NCBI RefSeq assembly: GCF_023073915.1
Contig: NZ_JADPKK010000010.1
Span: 1 to 64,000 of the forward strand
Direction: 5' to 3'
Source of the DNA: Bradyrhizobium sp. 149
Lineage (GTDB): Bacteria; Pseudomonadota; Alphaproteobacteria; Rhizobiales; Xanthobacteraceae
DNA length: 64,000 bases
Each line of letters opens with the position of its first letter. Positions within the stretch are counted from its first letter, which is position 1. The notes under the pieces were generated by a model. That model had not been told where the DNA came from and searched no databases. It saw nothing but the letters and a program-made list of their open reading frames with translations. Below, one piece after another: positions 52,907 to 60,654 of the stretch. Both the position numbers and the translations under genes were made by a program.

Positions 52907-54397
52907 TCAACGCACTCCGTAGCTTGCGAATTCCTGAACAATGTTCGGATCCATTGCCTTGGCGTTGGCGATGTCGAGCGCACCTTCCTGCGCCGAGCCG
53001 TTGCGCTGCTTGGCGATGCCGCGTCCGAACAGCGAGGAGGTCAGGCGCGGATTGATCCTCAGGGCCGCGTCGAAATCGGCGATGGCGTTCTTGGCCGCTC
53101 CCGATTTCAGATTGACGAGTCCCCGGCTGTCGAGCGCGTCGACGAAGTTCGGCCGCAGCCGCAGGGCCTCGTTGCAATCCTTCAGCGCGCCCTGGAGGTC
53201 GCCGACCACGGTGCGGGTCCAGCAGCGGTTGTTCAGAGCCTCGACGTCCTTCGGGTTGATCCGGAGCGTCTCGTCAAAATCCTTGATGGCCAGATTGTAG
53301 GCGCCCTTGCTGGCATAGACCTGGCCGCGCCGGTAAAGCGCGTTCACGTCGTCCGGATTGGCCGCGATCTTGGCGGTCAGCCCCTTGATGGTGGGATCCT
53401 CGGCCAGGGAGGCCGCACTCGGCCCGCTGTCCATGCTTGGAGCGGTGACGGGATCGGCCGGTTTCACTGGTGGTGGTGCCGGCGGCAAGGCGGCGTCGAC
53501 CTGAGGCTTCGGTGACGGCGCAGCCGTCGTGTCAGCCGGTTTCGGCAGCACAGGTGGCGGAGCCGGCGGCGGAGGGTTGTTGGCGACGACCGGCGGCGGA
53601 GCGGGAGGCGGGGACGGCGGCGGCGGCGTCGGACGCGACCCACCGGCCCCCGGAATGAACGAGAAATCCTCGGCCAGGGACGAGGATATCCATGGTACCT
53701 GCTCGCCGCGGGAGGCGCGGGTGACGCCCATCTTGGTGCGGTTCAGCGTCTCTTCGGCCATCAGGTCGGGGACGCGGATTTCCTTGAGGAGTTCCTGGAC
53801 GAACAGGCTGTGCTCGCCGCCGGCGTCCGAGACCACCGAGGCCAGCGCCGCCGAATACATCACCAGCGTGCCGTTCGGCGCGATGACGGGGGTGAGGCCG
53901 GCCGAGAAGCTGCGGAACCGGCGCTCGAACGGGTTGCGTCTGGACGCGTCGACCAGCGCGATCTTGACGCCGGCGCCGCGGGTGTTGAGCTCGCCGAGCA
54001 CGGTTTCGAGGCTAATGCCGTCGCGGCGCACGTCGGATTCGGTCCAGATCTGCGCATCGACCGGCAGCAGGTAGCTCTGCCGCGCGGATTGGATGCCGAA
54101 GCCGCTGAAGAACACCAGTGCCACCGACCCCGGCTTGATCTTGCCGTACAGCTTGTCGAAGGCGCGGCGCATGCCGTCGCCGGTCAGATTCTCACCGGTC
54201 TCGACGGAAAAGCCATCGCGCTTGAGCTCATCGGCGATGTCGCGCGCGTCGTTGAGCGGTTCCTTCAGCGGGGTGTCGGCGTCTGGATATTTGGCATTGC
54301 CGATGACCAGCGCAAAGCGATCGCCGGCCGCAAGCGACGGAGCGGTCGGGATGAGCGACACGAGCAAGGACAGAACGAAAAGGAAGCAAATTTTCAT
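52907..54397 (-). CDS. Secreted caspase-fold protein with TPR repeats, lacking the His/Cys dyad
   Basis: 496 residues: Sec signal 1-24, caspase-like domain about 26-250, Pro-rich linker about 258-335, then about four TPR repeats to residue 490 (such as AYNLAIKDFDETLRINPKD). The catalytic His is Phe at 100 (FFSGFGIQ) and the Cys is Ser at 152 (LVDASRRNPFERRFR). The domain is clearly a paralogue of that at 24550. Likely a periplasmic scaffold or an enzyme with a changed mechanism. The OmpA gene is next downstream. Confidence 0.88.
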   Translation of the reverse strand: MKICFLFVLSLLVSLIPTAPSLAAGDRFALVIGNAKYPDADTPLKEPLNDARDIADELKRDGFSVETGENLTGDGMRRAFDKLYGKIKPGSVALVFFSGFGIQSARQSYLLPVDAQIWTESDVRRDGISLETVLGELNTRGAGVKIALVDASRRNPFERRFRSFSAGLTPVIAPNGTLVMYSAALASVVSDAGGEHSLFVQELLKEIRVPDLMAEETLNRTKMGVTRASRGEQVPWISSSLAEDFSFIPGAGGSRPTPPPPSPPPAPPPVVANNPPPPAPPPVLPKPADTTAAPSPKPQVDAALPPAPPPVKPADPVTAPSMDSGPSAASLAEDPTIKGLTAKIAANPDDVNALYRRGQVYASKGAYNLAIKDFDETLRINPKDVEALNNRCWTRTVVGDLQGALKDCNEALRLRPNFVDALDSRGLVNLKSGAAKNAIADFDAALRINPRLTSSLFGRGIAKQRNGSAQEGALDIANAKAMDPNIVQEFASYGVR

Positions 54398-54769
54398 AAT
54401 GAGCGCGATCCAGCCAAAAAGGCGCCGTTTCCAGCTTGCGCCGCGGCGACCTTAACTTACGCAATGTGCATTATCAAACCGGGGAAGGGGGGCGTCAACC
54501 GCTTGCAGATTCGGCGCTATCGCGACAATTGACCGCGACGTATGGGCACGTTGCGGAGGGAATAAACCGGCGCTCACGATTGCACTCGATGAATTATGGT
54601 TGTCGTTGCGGCTGGATGTTAGGGCCGTCATGGCGACAACAATGTGATTGCGCTCACATTGTGGACCGGCGTCCCTCGCAACCTCCGGTGTTTGACCTTT
54701 GTGGCGGACAATGGCTTGGTGCGATCGATCGCCCCTGAAGGTCACCCAGAAAAGAGCAAGATCAAAGCC
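54398..54769. other. 372-base divergent intergenic region with CRP box
   Basis: No ORF is supported. It carries the 24-base CRP-type inverted repeat at 54639-54662 and must contain promoters for the TPR caspase-fold gene (minus) and the AHL-lactonase-like gene (plus). The rest shows no recognised element. Confidence 0.7.
54639..54662. promoter_or_regulatory. Perfect CRP box with extended symmetry
   Basis: TGTGATTGCGCTCACA (54643-54658) matches all ten CRP consensus bases, and the symmetry extends to 9-base arms ACAATGTGA/TCACATTGT. It is 112 bases upstream of the lactonase-like start and about 250 bases from the caspase-fold start. Confidence 0.75.
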
Positions 54770-55576
54770 ATGGGAAACGCCTACGAAATCTACGCACTGC
54801 GCTATGCGACGATGTCGCCGCGCACCCCCACCATGAACTTCCTCGCGCCCGACCCGCATGACAGCGCGGCGCAGGATCTCGACTATTTCGTCTGGCTGAT
54901 CCGCGGCAACGGCCGCGACATCCTGGTCGATACCGGTTTCAATGCCGAGGAGGCGGACTTTCGGGCACGCAAGCTGACGCTCAATCCGGTCGATGCGCTG
55001 GAGCGCTTTGGTGTCGCCGCAGCGAGCATTCGCGACATCATCGTCACACATCTGCATTACGACCACGCCGGCAATCTCGACCGCTTCCCGAACGCGCGCT
55101 TCCATCTCCAGGAGCGCGAGATGGCTTACGCGACGGGGCGCTGCATGTGCAACGGACTGCTGCGACATCCATTCTCGGTCGAGCACGTCACGCAGATGGT
55201 CCGCCATGTCTACGGCGAGCGCGTCAATTTCTATTCCGGCGAGGGCGAGGTCGCGGCCGGCGTCACCGTGCACCGCGTCGGCGGCCATTCGGACGGCTTG
55301 CAGGTGGTAAGGGTCGAGACCGCCCGCGGACCGGTGGTGCTGGCCTCCGACGCCGCGCATTATTACGCCAATCTCCAGCGCCGGAGCCCGTTTCCGATCG
55401 TCTACAATGTCGGCGACATGGCGGTTGGGTGGGAGACGATCGAGCGTCTCGCCGGCCATCCTGACCGGTTCATTCCGGGCCACGATCCGATCGTGACCGA
55501 GATCTATCCGCGCGCCAGCGACAAGGTCGATGTCTGGGCGCTGCATTTGCCGCCGTCGCGATCCTTTGCGAAGTGA
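54770..55576 (+). CDS. N-acyl-homoserine-lactonase-like MBL-fold hydrolase
   Basis: 268 residues from the ATG at 54770. Complete ligands: THLHYDHAGN, GGHSDGLQV, LASDAAHYY and the late PGHDPIV. Length and the Y-containing VLASDAAHYY region are as in AttM/AiiB lactonases, which open the lactone ring of acyl-homoserine lactone signals. It could therefore quench quorum sensing, or act on a catabolic lactone. It is convergent with, and directly abuts, the MarR gene. The CRP box lies upstream. Confidence 0.82.
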   Translation: MGNAYEIYALRYATMSPRTPTMNFLAPDPHDSAAQDLDYFVWLIRGNGRDILVDTGFNAEEADFRARKLTLNPVDALERFGVAAASIRDIIVTHLHYDHAGNLDRFPNARFHLQEREMAYATGRCMCNGLLRHPFSVEHVTQMVRHVYGERVNFYSGEGEVAAGVTVHRVGGHSDGLQVVRVETARGPVVLASDAAHYYANLQRRSPFPIVYNVGDMAVGWETIERLAGHPDRFIPGHDPIVTEIYPRASDKVDVWALHLPPSRSFAK

Positions 55577-56119
55577 TCAATACGCCTGCTTGGCGTCGGC
55601 CTCTTCGCTGGTCTGGATCAGGTCGAGGCTCTGTTCGATCTTGCCGAGCAGCGTCGATAGCTGCTTGCGCTCCTGCGCGGAGAGGCAGGCGAGGATCTCG
55701 TCCTCCCGCCGCAGCAATTGCGGAAACAGCTCCTCGTAGAGCGTGCGGCCTTTCCTTGTCAGTCGCAGGCGGAATTCGCGGCGATCGGCTTCGTTCTCGA
55801 GGCGCTCGATCAGCCCTTGCTGCAGCAGCATGGTCACCGCGCGGCTGATGGTGGATTTGTGGGTGCGGGTGCATTGCGCGACGTACTGCGCGCTGCAGGC
55901 ATCGTTGCGGAACCCGAGCGTCGCGATCACGCGCCAGGCCGGAATGTCGAGGCCGTGACGTTCCTGATATTCGACCGAAAGCGCGGCGCTGACTTCCGCC
56001 GCGAGCCGGTTGAGGCGGAATGGCACGAACTTGAACAGGTCGAGCCGTGTTTTTGGCCGCGGTGAAGCCTCATCGGCTGCGTGTGTCTTCAGCGCGATGT
56101 CGCTGGATGTCCTCGCCAA
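55577..56119 (-). CDS. MarR-family transcriptional regulator
   Basis: 180 residues with a winged HTH about 70-140 (CSAQYVAQCTRTHKSTISRAVTMLLQQGLIERLENEADRREFRLRLTRKGRTLYEEL). It is divergent from the hydroxylase gene at 56230 across 110 bases that hold an ATAGT-N10-ACTAT inverted pair. MarR proteins in aromatic catabolism repress the adjacent operon until the pathway substrate binds, which fits the homogentisate genes that follow. Confidence 0.88.
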   Translation of the reverse strand: MARTSSDIALKTHAADEASPRPKTRLDLFKFVPFRLNRLAAEVSAALSVEYQERHGLDIPAWRVIATLGFRNDACSAQYVAQCTRTHKSTISRAVTMLLQQGLIERLENEADRREFRLRLTRKGRTLYEELFPQLLRREDEILACLSAQERKQLSTLLGKIEQSLDLIQTSEEADAKQAY

Positions 56120-56167
56120 GGAGAGCGCTCCGAATTCCAGTTGACGGCCGGCCGGCTCCGGTCCAAA

Positions 56168-56187
56168 ATAGTTGCATGTGAGACTAT
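56168..56187. promoter_or_regulatory. Candidate MarR operator
   Basis: ATAGT and ACTAT separated by 10 bases give a 20-base imperfect palindrome, the size of MarR sites. It is 49 bases from the MarR start and 43 from the hydroxylase start. Confidence 0.45.
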
Positions 56188-56229
56188 CTAGCAGATCAGG
56201 CCTCTCCTGACCAGAGCCGAGGTTAGCGC

Positions 56230-57918
56230 ATGGCGAAGGCCAATACGCATCAGGCCAAAATCCAGTTCGGCTATCGCCGCAACCCCGATCAGGATCGTCC
56301 CGGCCAGAGCGCGGCCGAGCATCCCGTGGTGGTCGTCGGCGCGGGCCCGGTCGGCCTATCGCTGGCGATCGACCTTGCCCAGCGCGGTCAGCGCGTAGTC
56401 CTTCTGGATGACGCCGACCGCATCGGAGAGGGCTCCCGCGCGATCTGCTTCTCGAAACGTTCGCTGGAATATTGGGACCGGCTCGGCGTAGGCGACCGCA
56501 TGGTCGACAAGGGCGTGGTCTGGAGCGTCGGCCGCATTTTTCATGGCGAGTCCCAGCTCTACCAGTTCAACCTGCTGCCGGAAGACGGTCACAAGCGTCC
56601 GGCCTTCATCAATCTTCAGCAATATTACGCCGAGGCCTACCTGGCCGATCGCGTGCAGGATCTACCGGCAATCGACCTGCGCTGGCGCAACAAGGTGACG
56701 GCGCTGGAGAGCCGCAATGATTCGGTTGCGCTGACGATCGAGACGCCGGAGGGCGCCTATCGGCTGCATGCGCAATATGTTGTCGCCTGCGACGGCGCGC
56801 GCTCCTCGCTGCGGCAGATGGTGGGTGCCGACTTCGCAGGTCAGGTGTTCGAGGACCAGTTCCTGATAGCCGACGTCAAGATGACCGCGGAATTTCCGAC
56901 CGAGCGCTGGTTCTGGTTCGATCCGCCGTTTCATGCGGGACGTTCGGCGCTGTTGCACCGGCAGCCCGACAATGTCTGGCGCATCGACCTCCAGCTCAAT
57001 CGCTATGCCGATCCCGTCGTCGAGAAGAAGCCCGAGAACGTGCGGCCGCGGATTGCGCGCATGCTCGGCCACGACAAATTCGAGTTCGAGTGGATCTCGC
57101 TCTACAAGTTCCAGTGCCGCCGGATGGACCGCTTCGTCCATGGCCGCGTGATCTTCGCGGGAGATTCCGCGCACCAGGTCTCGCCGTTCGGCGCGCGCGG
57201 CGCCAATTCAGGACTCGAGGACGCCGAAAACCTGTCCTGGAAGCTCGACCGCGTGCTGCGCGGCGCCTCACCCGCGAGCCTGCTCGAGAGCTATCATGTC
57301 GAGCGCAGTCTGGCTGCCGACGAGAACATTCGCGAATCCACCCGCTCGACGGATTTCATGGCACCGAACTCGCATCAGGAAGCGCGGCTGCGCAAGGCAG
57401 TGCTGTCGCTCGCCAAGGAAACGGAGTTCGGCAAGCGCATGGTCAATGGCGGACGGCTCTCGGTGCCATGCAGCTACGACTCGCCGCTGTCGTCGCCCGA
57501 TGCGGATGCGTGGCCCGGTGGACCACTCCCCGGATGTTCGATGCTCGACGCCCCCGTTGCGACGCGCGCGGGCGAGCAAGCCTATTTGACCGATGAATTC
57601 CGCAAGGGTGGAACGGATTTTACCTTGCTGTCGTTCAGCAATGGCGCGGCAATCGATGCGTCCGAAGGCGTGAAGGATATCCGCATCGGCGGCGAGGACG
57701 GCCTTGCCGATCCCTCAGGCCTTGTCGCCAAGCGCTATGGCACCGGGCCTGGTTCAGCCTATCTGCTCAGGCCCGATGGCTACGTTGCGGCGCGCTTTCG
57801 CCATCCGACGCGCGAGGCGATCGCGGCAGCGCTGTCGCGGGCCCAAGGCTTCAGTGAGCAAGGCTCCAGTGAGCAAGGCTTCAGTGAGCAAGGCTTCAAT
57901 GCCCAAGGCCTGAATTGA
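56230..57918 (+). CDS. FAD-dependent aromatic hydroxylase, probable 3-hydroxyphenylacetate 6-hydroxylase large subunit
   Basis: 562 residues. The FAD fold VVVGAGPVGLSLAIDLA, the mid-protein DG motif (CDGARSSLRQ) and GDSAHQVSPFGARGANSGLEDAENL identify a class A flavoprotein monooxygenase. The following tiny DUF2783 gene and hmgA match the MhaA/MhaB two-part hydroxylase that makes homogentisate from 3-hydroxyphenylacetate. The substrate is inferred from context. The C terminus ends in five 15-base repeats (QGFSE units) that include the stop codon. Confidence 0.75.
   Translation: MAKANTHQAKIQFGYRRNPDQDRPGQSAAEHPVVVVGAGPVGLSLAIDLAQRGQRVVLLDDADRIGEGSRAICFSKRSLEYWDRLGVGDRMVDKGVVWSVGRIFHGESQLYQFNLLPEDGHKRPAFINLQQYYAEAYLADRVQDLPAIDLRWRNKVTALESRNDSVALTIETPEGAYRLHAQYVVACDGARSSLRQMVGADFAGQVFEDQFLIADVKMTAEFPTERWFWFDPPFHAGRSALLHRQPDNVWRIDLQLNRYADPVVEKKPENVRPRIARMLGHDKFEFEWISLYKFQCRRMDRFVHGRVIFAGDSAHQVSPFGARGANSGLEDAENLSWKLDRVLRGASPASLLESYHVERSLAADENIRESTRSTDFMAPNSHQEARLRKAVLSLAKETEFGKRMVNGGRLSVPCSYDSPLSSPDADAWPGGPLPGCSMLDAPVATRAGEQAYLTDEFRKGGTDFTLLSFSNGAAIDASEGVKDIRIGGEDGLADPSGLVAKRYGTGPGSAYLLRPDGYVAARFRHPTREAIAAALSRAQGFSEQGSSEQGFSEQGFNAQGLN
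57844..57918 (+). repeat. Five 15-base tandem repeats at the hydroxylase C terminus
   Basis: Units of CAAGGCTTCAGTGAG in tandem with drift, the fifth carrying the TGA stop. They code QGFSE, QGSSE, QGFSE, QGFNA, QGLN. A multiple of three keeps the frame, so length variation between strains is expected. Confidence 0.8.
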
Positions 57919-57926
57919 GGATTCGC

Positions 57927-58148
57927 ATGCCGCTCTCAACCAGCTCCAACTTCGCGCGGCCCGACGATGCCTTTCGCGCCATCGTCGAGGCGCATCGTGG
58001 TTTCACCGACGAGCAAAGCGCCGATTTCGACGCGGCGCTGGTGCTGATCCTCGCCAACCATATCGGCGACATCGACGTGCTGCGGGAAGCGATCCTCCTC
58101 GCCAAGCGGAGCATGATCGACGGCCAGCAGCAACAGCAACAACAATAA
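57927..58148 (+). CDS. DUF2783 small protein, probable hydroxylase coupling subunit
   Basis: 73 residues from the ATG at 57927 with GAGG in front, 8 bases after the hydroxylase stop. The core DDAFRAIVEAHRGFTDEQSADFDAALVLILANHIGD is the DUF2783 helix set. It ends with a run of seven glutamines after Gly. Size and position match the small coupling partner MhaB of 3-hydroxyphenylacetate hydroxylase. Assignment rests on that gene order. Confidence 0.7.
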   Translation: MPLSTSSNFARPDDAFRAIVEAHRGFTDEQSADFDAALVLILANHIGDIDVLREAILLAKRSMIDGQQQQQQQ

Positions 58149-58171
58149 CCCTGTGACTTGAGGATGAACTG

Positions 58172-59134
58172 ATGGCGAAGAACTTCGCATCCACCGGCGA
58201 TCTCTCCGAGAAGAAGATCACCTTCTCCGAGATTGGCACCGATCTCTACGCCTTCACCGCGGAGGGCGATCCAAACACCGCGATCATCGTCGGCGACGAC
58301 GGCTGCCTGGTGTTCGACGCCCAGTCGACGCCGGCGATGGCCAACAAGGTGATCGAGCGCGTCCGTACCGTCACCGACAAGCCGATCAAATATGTCGTGC
58401 TGTCGCATTATCACGCGGTACGCGTGCTCGGTGCCTCCGCGTACAAGGCGCAGGGCATCGTCGCCTCGCAGGAGACCTATCGTCTGATCGAGGAGCGCGG
58501 CCAGCAGGATTGGGATTCCGAGTATGGCCGCTTCCCGCGCCTGTTCCAGGACGCCCAGAGCATTCCCGGCCTGACCTGGCCGACGCTGACCTTCGAAGGG
58601 GAAATGTCGATCTATCTCGGCAAGCGCGAGGTGCGGCTGATGCAGCTCGGTGCCGGCCACACCTCCGGCGACATCGTCGCCTGGGTGCCCGATGCCGAGG
58701 TGATGTTCTCCGGTGACCTGATCGAATACCACTCGGCCTGCTATTGCGGCGATGCACATTTGCGCGAATGGCCGATGACGCTGAACGAGATCCGCAATTT
58801 CAATCCCAAGGCGATCGCGCCGGGCCGCGGCGATGCGCTCAACGGTGTCGCCACCGTGCGCGAAGCCATCGCGATGACGCGCGACTTCGTCACCTCGCTT
58901 TATGGCGCCGCCGAAATCTCGGTCGCCAAGGGCCGCACGCTGAAGGAATCGATGGCCGCGACGCGCGAGGTCATGGATCCGAAATTTTCAAGCTTCGCCA
59001 TCTACGAGCACTGCCTGCCGTTCAACGTGTCGCGCGCCTATGACGAGGCGTCGGGAATCGACGACCCCGTGATCTGGACTGACAAGCGCGACCAGGAGAT
59101 GTGGGCCGCCCTGCAAGGAGGAGGATCATCATGA
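58172..59134 (+). CDS. MBL-fold protein with missing second-metal ligands
   Basis: 320 residues. The HxHxDH motif reads SHYHAVR, so Asp and His are Val and Arg; the late ligand is Arg (APGRGDAL) instead of His. First-metal ligands remain: both early histidines, GAGHTSGD and FSGDL. It may bind a single metal or have another chemistry. It overlaps the hmgA start by ATGA and follows the DUF2783 gene by 23 bases, so it belongs to the aromatic operon; its step there is unknown. Confidence 0.8.
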   Translation: MAKNFASTGDLSEKKITFSEIGTDLYAFTAEGDPNTAIIVGDDGCLVFDAQSTPAMANKVIERVRTVTDKPIKYVVLSHYHAVRVLGASAYKAQGIVASQETYRLIEERGQQDWDSEYGRFPRLFQDAQSIPGLTWPTLTFEGEMSIYLGKREVRLMQLGAGHTSGDIVAWVPDAEVMFSGDLIEYHSACYCGDAHLREWPMTLNEIRNFNPKAIAPGRGDALNGVATVREAIAMTRDFVTSLYGAAEISVAKGRTLKESMAATREVMDPKFSSFAIYEHCLPFNVSRAYDEASGIDDPVIWTDKRDQEMWAALQGGGSS

Positions 59135-60477
59135 ACATCAATACCTCGCCCGATCAGATCATTCGAAGCTCCGCTCAGGTCACGCCGGGCTATATGTCCG
59201 GGTTCGGCAACAGCTTTGAGACCGAGGCGCTGCCGGGCGCGCTGCCGATCGGGCGCAACTCGCCGCAACGCTGTGCCTACGGCCTCTATGCAGAACAGCT
59301 TTCCGGCTCTCCCTTCACGGCGCCGCGCGGCAGCAATGAGCGCTCATGGCTTTATCGCATTCGCCCGTCGGTGAAACATTCGGGTCGGTTCGAGAAGGCC
59401 GACGACGGCCTGTGGCGTTCGGCGCCGTGCCATGAACACGATCTGCCGATCGCGCAATTGCGCTGGGATCCGGCACCGATCCCGAAGGAGGACATGACTT
59501 TCCTTCAGGGCGTGCAGACCATGACCACCGCCGGTGACGTCAACACCCAGGCCGGCATGGCCGCCCATGTCTATCTCATCACCAAGTCGATGGTGGACCA
59601 GCACTTCTACAATGCTGACGGCGAGCTGATGTTCGTGCTGCAGCAGGGCAATCTTCGCATCGTCACCGAGTTCGGCCGCATCGATGCCGAGCCCGGCGAG
59701 ATCGTGGTGATCCCGCGCGGCGTCAAATTCCGCGTCGAGATTCCGAGCGGACCGGCGCGCGGCTATCTCTGCGAAAACTACGGCGGCGCCTTCACGCTGC
59801 CGGAGCGCGGACCGATCGGGGCCAACTGCCTCGCCAATGCGCGGGATTTTCTCACGCCGGTCGCTCACTACGAGGACAAGGACACGCCGACCGAACTTTA
59901 CGTGAAATGGGGCGGATCGTTGTTCAAGACCACGCTGCCGCATTCGCCGATCGACGTCGTCGCCTGGCACGGCAATTATGCGCCGTACAAATATGATCTG
60001 CGCACCTTTTCGCCGGTCGGCGCGATCGGCTTCGATCATCCCGATCCCTCGATCTTCACCGTGCTGACCTCACCGTCGGAGACCGCGGGCACGGCGAATA
60101 TCGATTTCGTGATCTTCCCCGAGCGTTGGATGGTCGCGGACAACACCTTCCGCCCGCCCTGGTATCACATGAACATCATGAGCGAGTTCATGGGCCTGAT
60201 CTACGGCGTCTACGATGCCAAGCCGCAAGGTTTCGTTCCGGGCGGCATCTCGCTGCACAATTGCATGTTGCCGCACGGCCCCGATCGCGATGCCTTCGAG
60301 CACGCCAGCAACGGCGAGCTGAAGCCGGTGAAGCTGACCGGCACTATGGCCTTCATGTTCGAGACGCGCTACGCGCAGCGCGTCACCGCGCACGCCGCGA
60401 ATTCTGCGACGTTGCAGGAGGATTACGCGGATTGCTGGAAGGGTTTGGAGAAGCGGTTCGATCCGAACCGGCCGTAG
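59131..60477 (+). CDS. hmgA: Homogentisate 1,2-dioxygenase
   Basis: 448 residues from the ATG at 59131, with AAGGAGGAGG ahead. Iron ligands are seen in [18 protein letters not shown] (His and Glu) and [12 protein letters not shown] (His). The start [20 protein letters not shown] is the family signature. It opens the ring of homogentisate to maleylacetoacetate. It is coupled to the preceding MBL gene; the downstream fumarylacetoacetase is separated by a repeat. Confidence 0.97.
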   Translation: MNINTSPDQIIRSSAQVTPGYMSGFGNSFETEALPGALPIGRNSPQRCAYGLYAEQLSGSPFTAPRGSNERSWLYRIRPSVKHSGRFEKADDGLWRSAPCHEHDLPIAQLRWDPAPIPKEDMTFLQGVQTMTTAGDVNTQAGMAAHVYLITKSMVDQHFYNADGELMFVLQQGNLRIVTEFGRIDAEPGEIVVIPRGVKFRVEIPSGPARGYLCENYGGAFTLPERGPIGANCLANARDFLTPVAHYEDKDTPTELYVKWGGSLFKTTLPHSPIDVVAWHGNYAPYKYDLRTFSPVGAIGFDHPDPSIFTVLTSPSETAGTANIDFVIFPERWMVADNTFRPPWYHMNIMSEFMGLIYGVYDAKPQGFVPGGISLHNCMLPHGPDRDAFEHASNGELKPVKLTGTMAFMFETRYAQRVTAHAANSATLQEDYADCWKGLEKRFDPNRP

Positions 60478-60485
60478 TTTTCTTG

Positions 60486-60635
60486 CCCTCTCCCCTTGTG
60501 GGAGAGGGTGGCTCGCGGCGTAGCGGCGAGACGGGTGAGGGGTCTGTCTCCGCGAGCGGACCTCTCTCACTTCATTCGCGGATAGAACCCCTCATCCGGC
60601 GCTTCGCGCCACCTTCTCCCACAGGGGGAGAAGGA
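60486..60635. repeat. Dispersed 150-base repeat, copy 2
   Basis: Nearly the same as 20043-20191: identical outer 20-base blocks except for single changes (such as CACAGGGGGAG for CACAAGGGGAG), with a shared GTAGCGGCGAGACGGGTGAG core. The central 20-30 bases differ. Here it sits inside the hmgA-fahA transcription unit. Confidence 0.75.
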
Positions 60636-60654
60636 AGAAAGGACCGAGTTAAAC

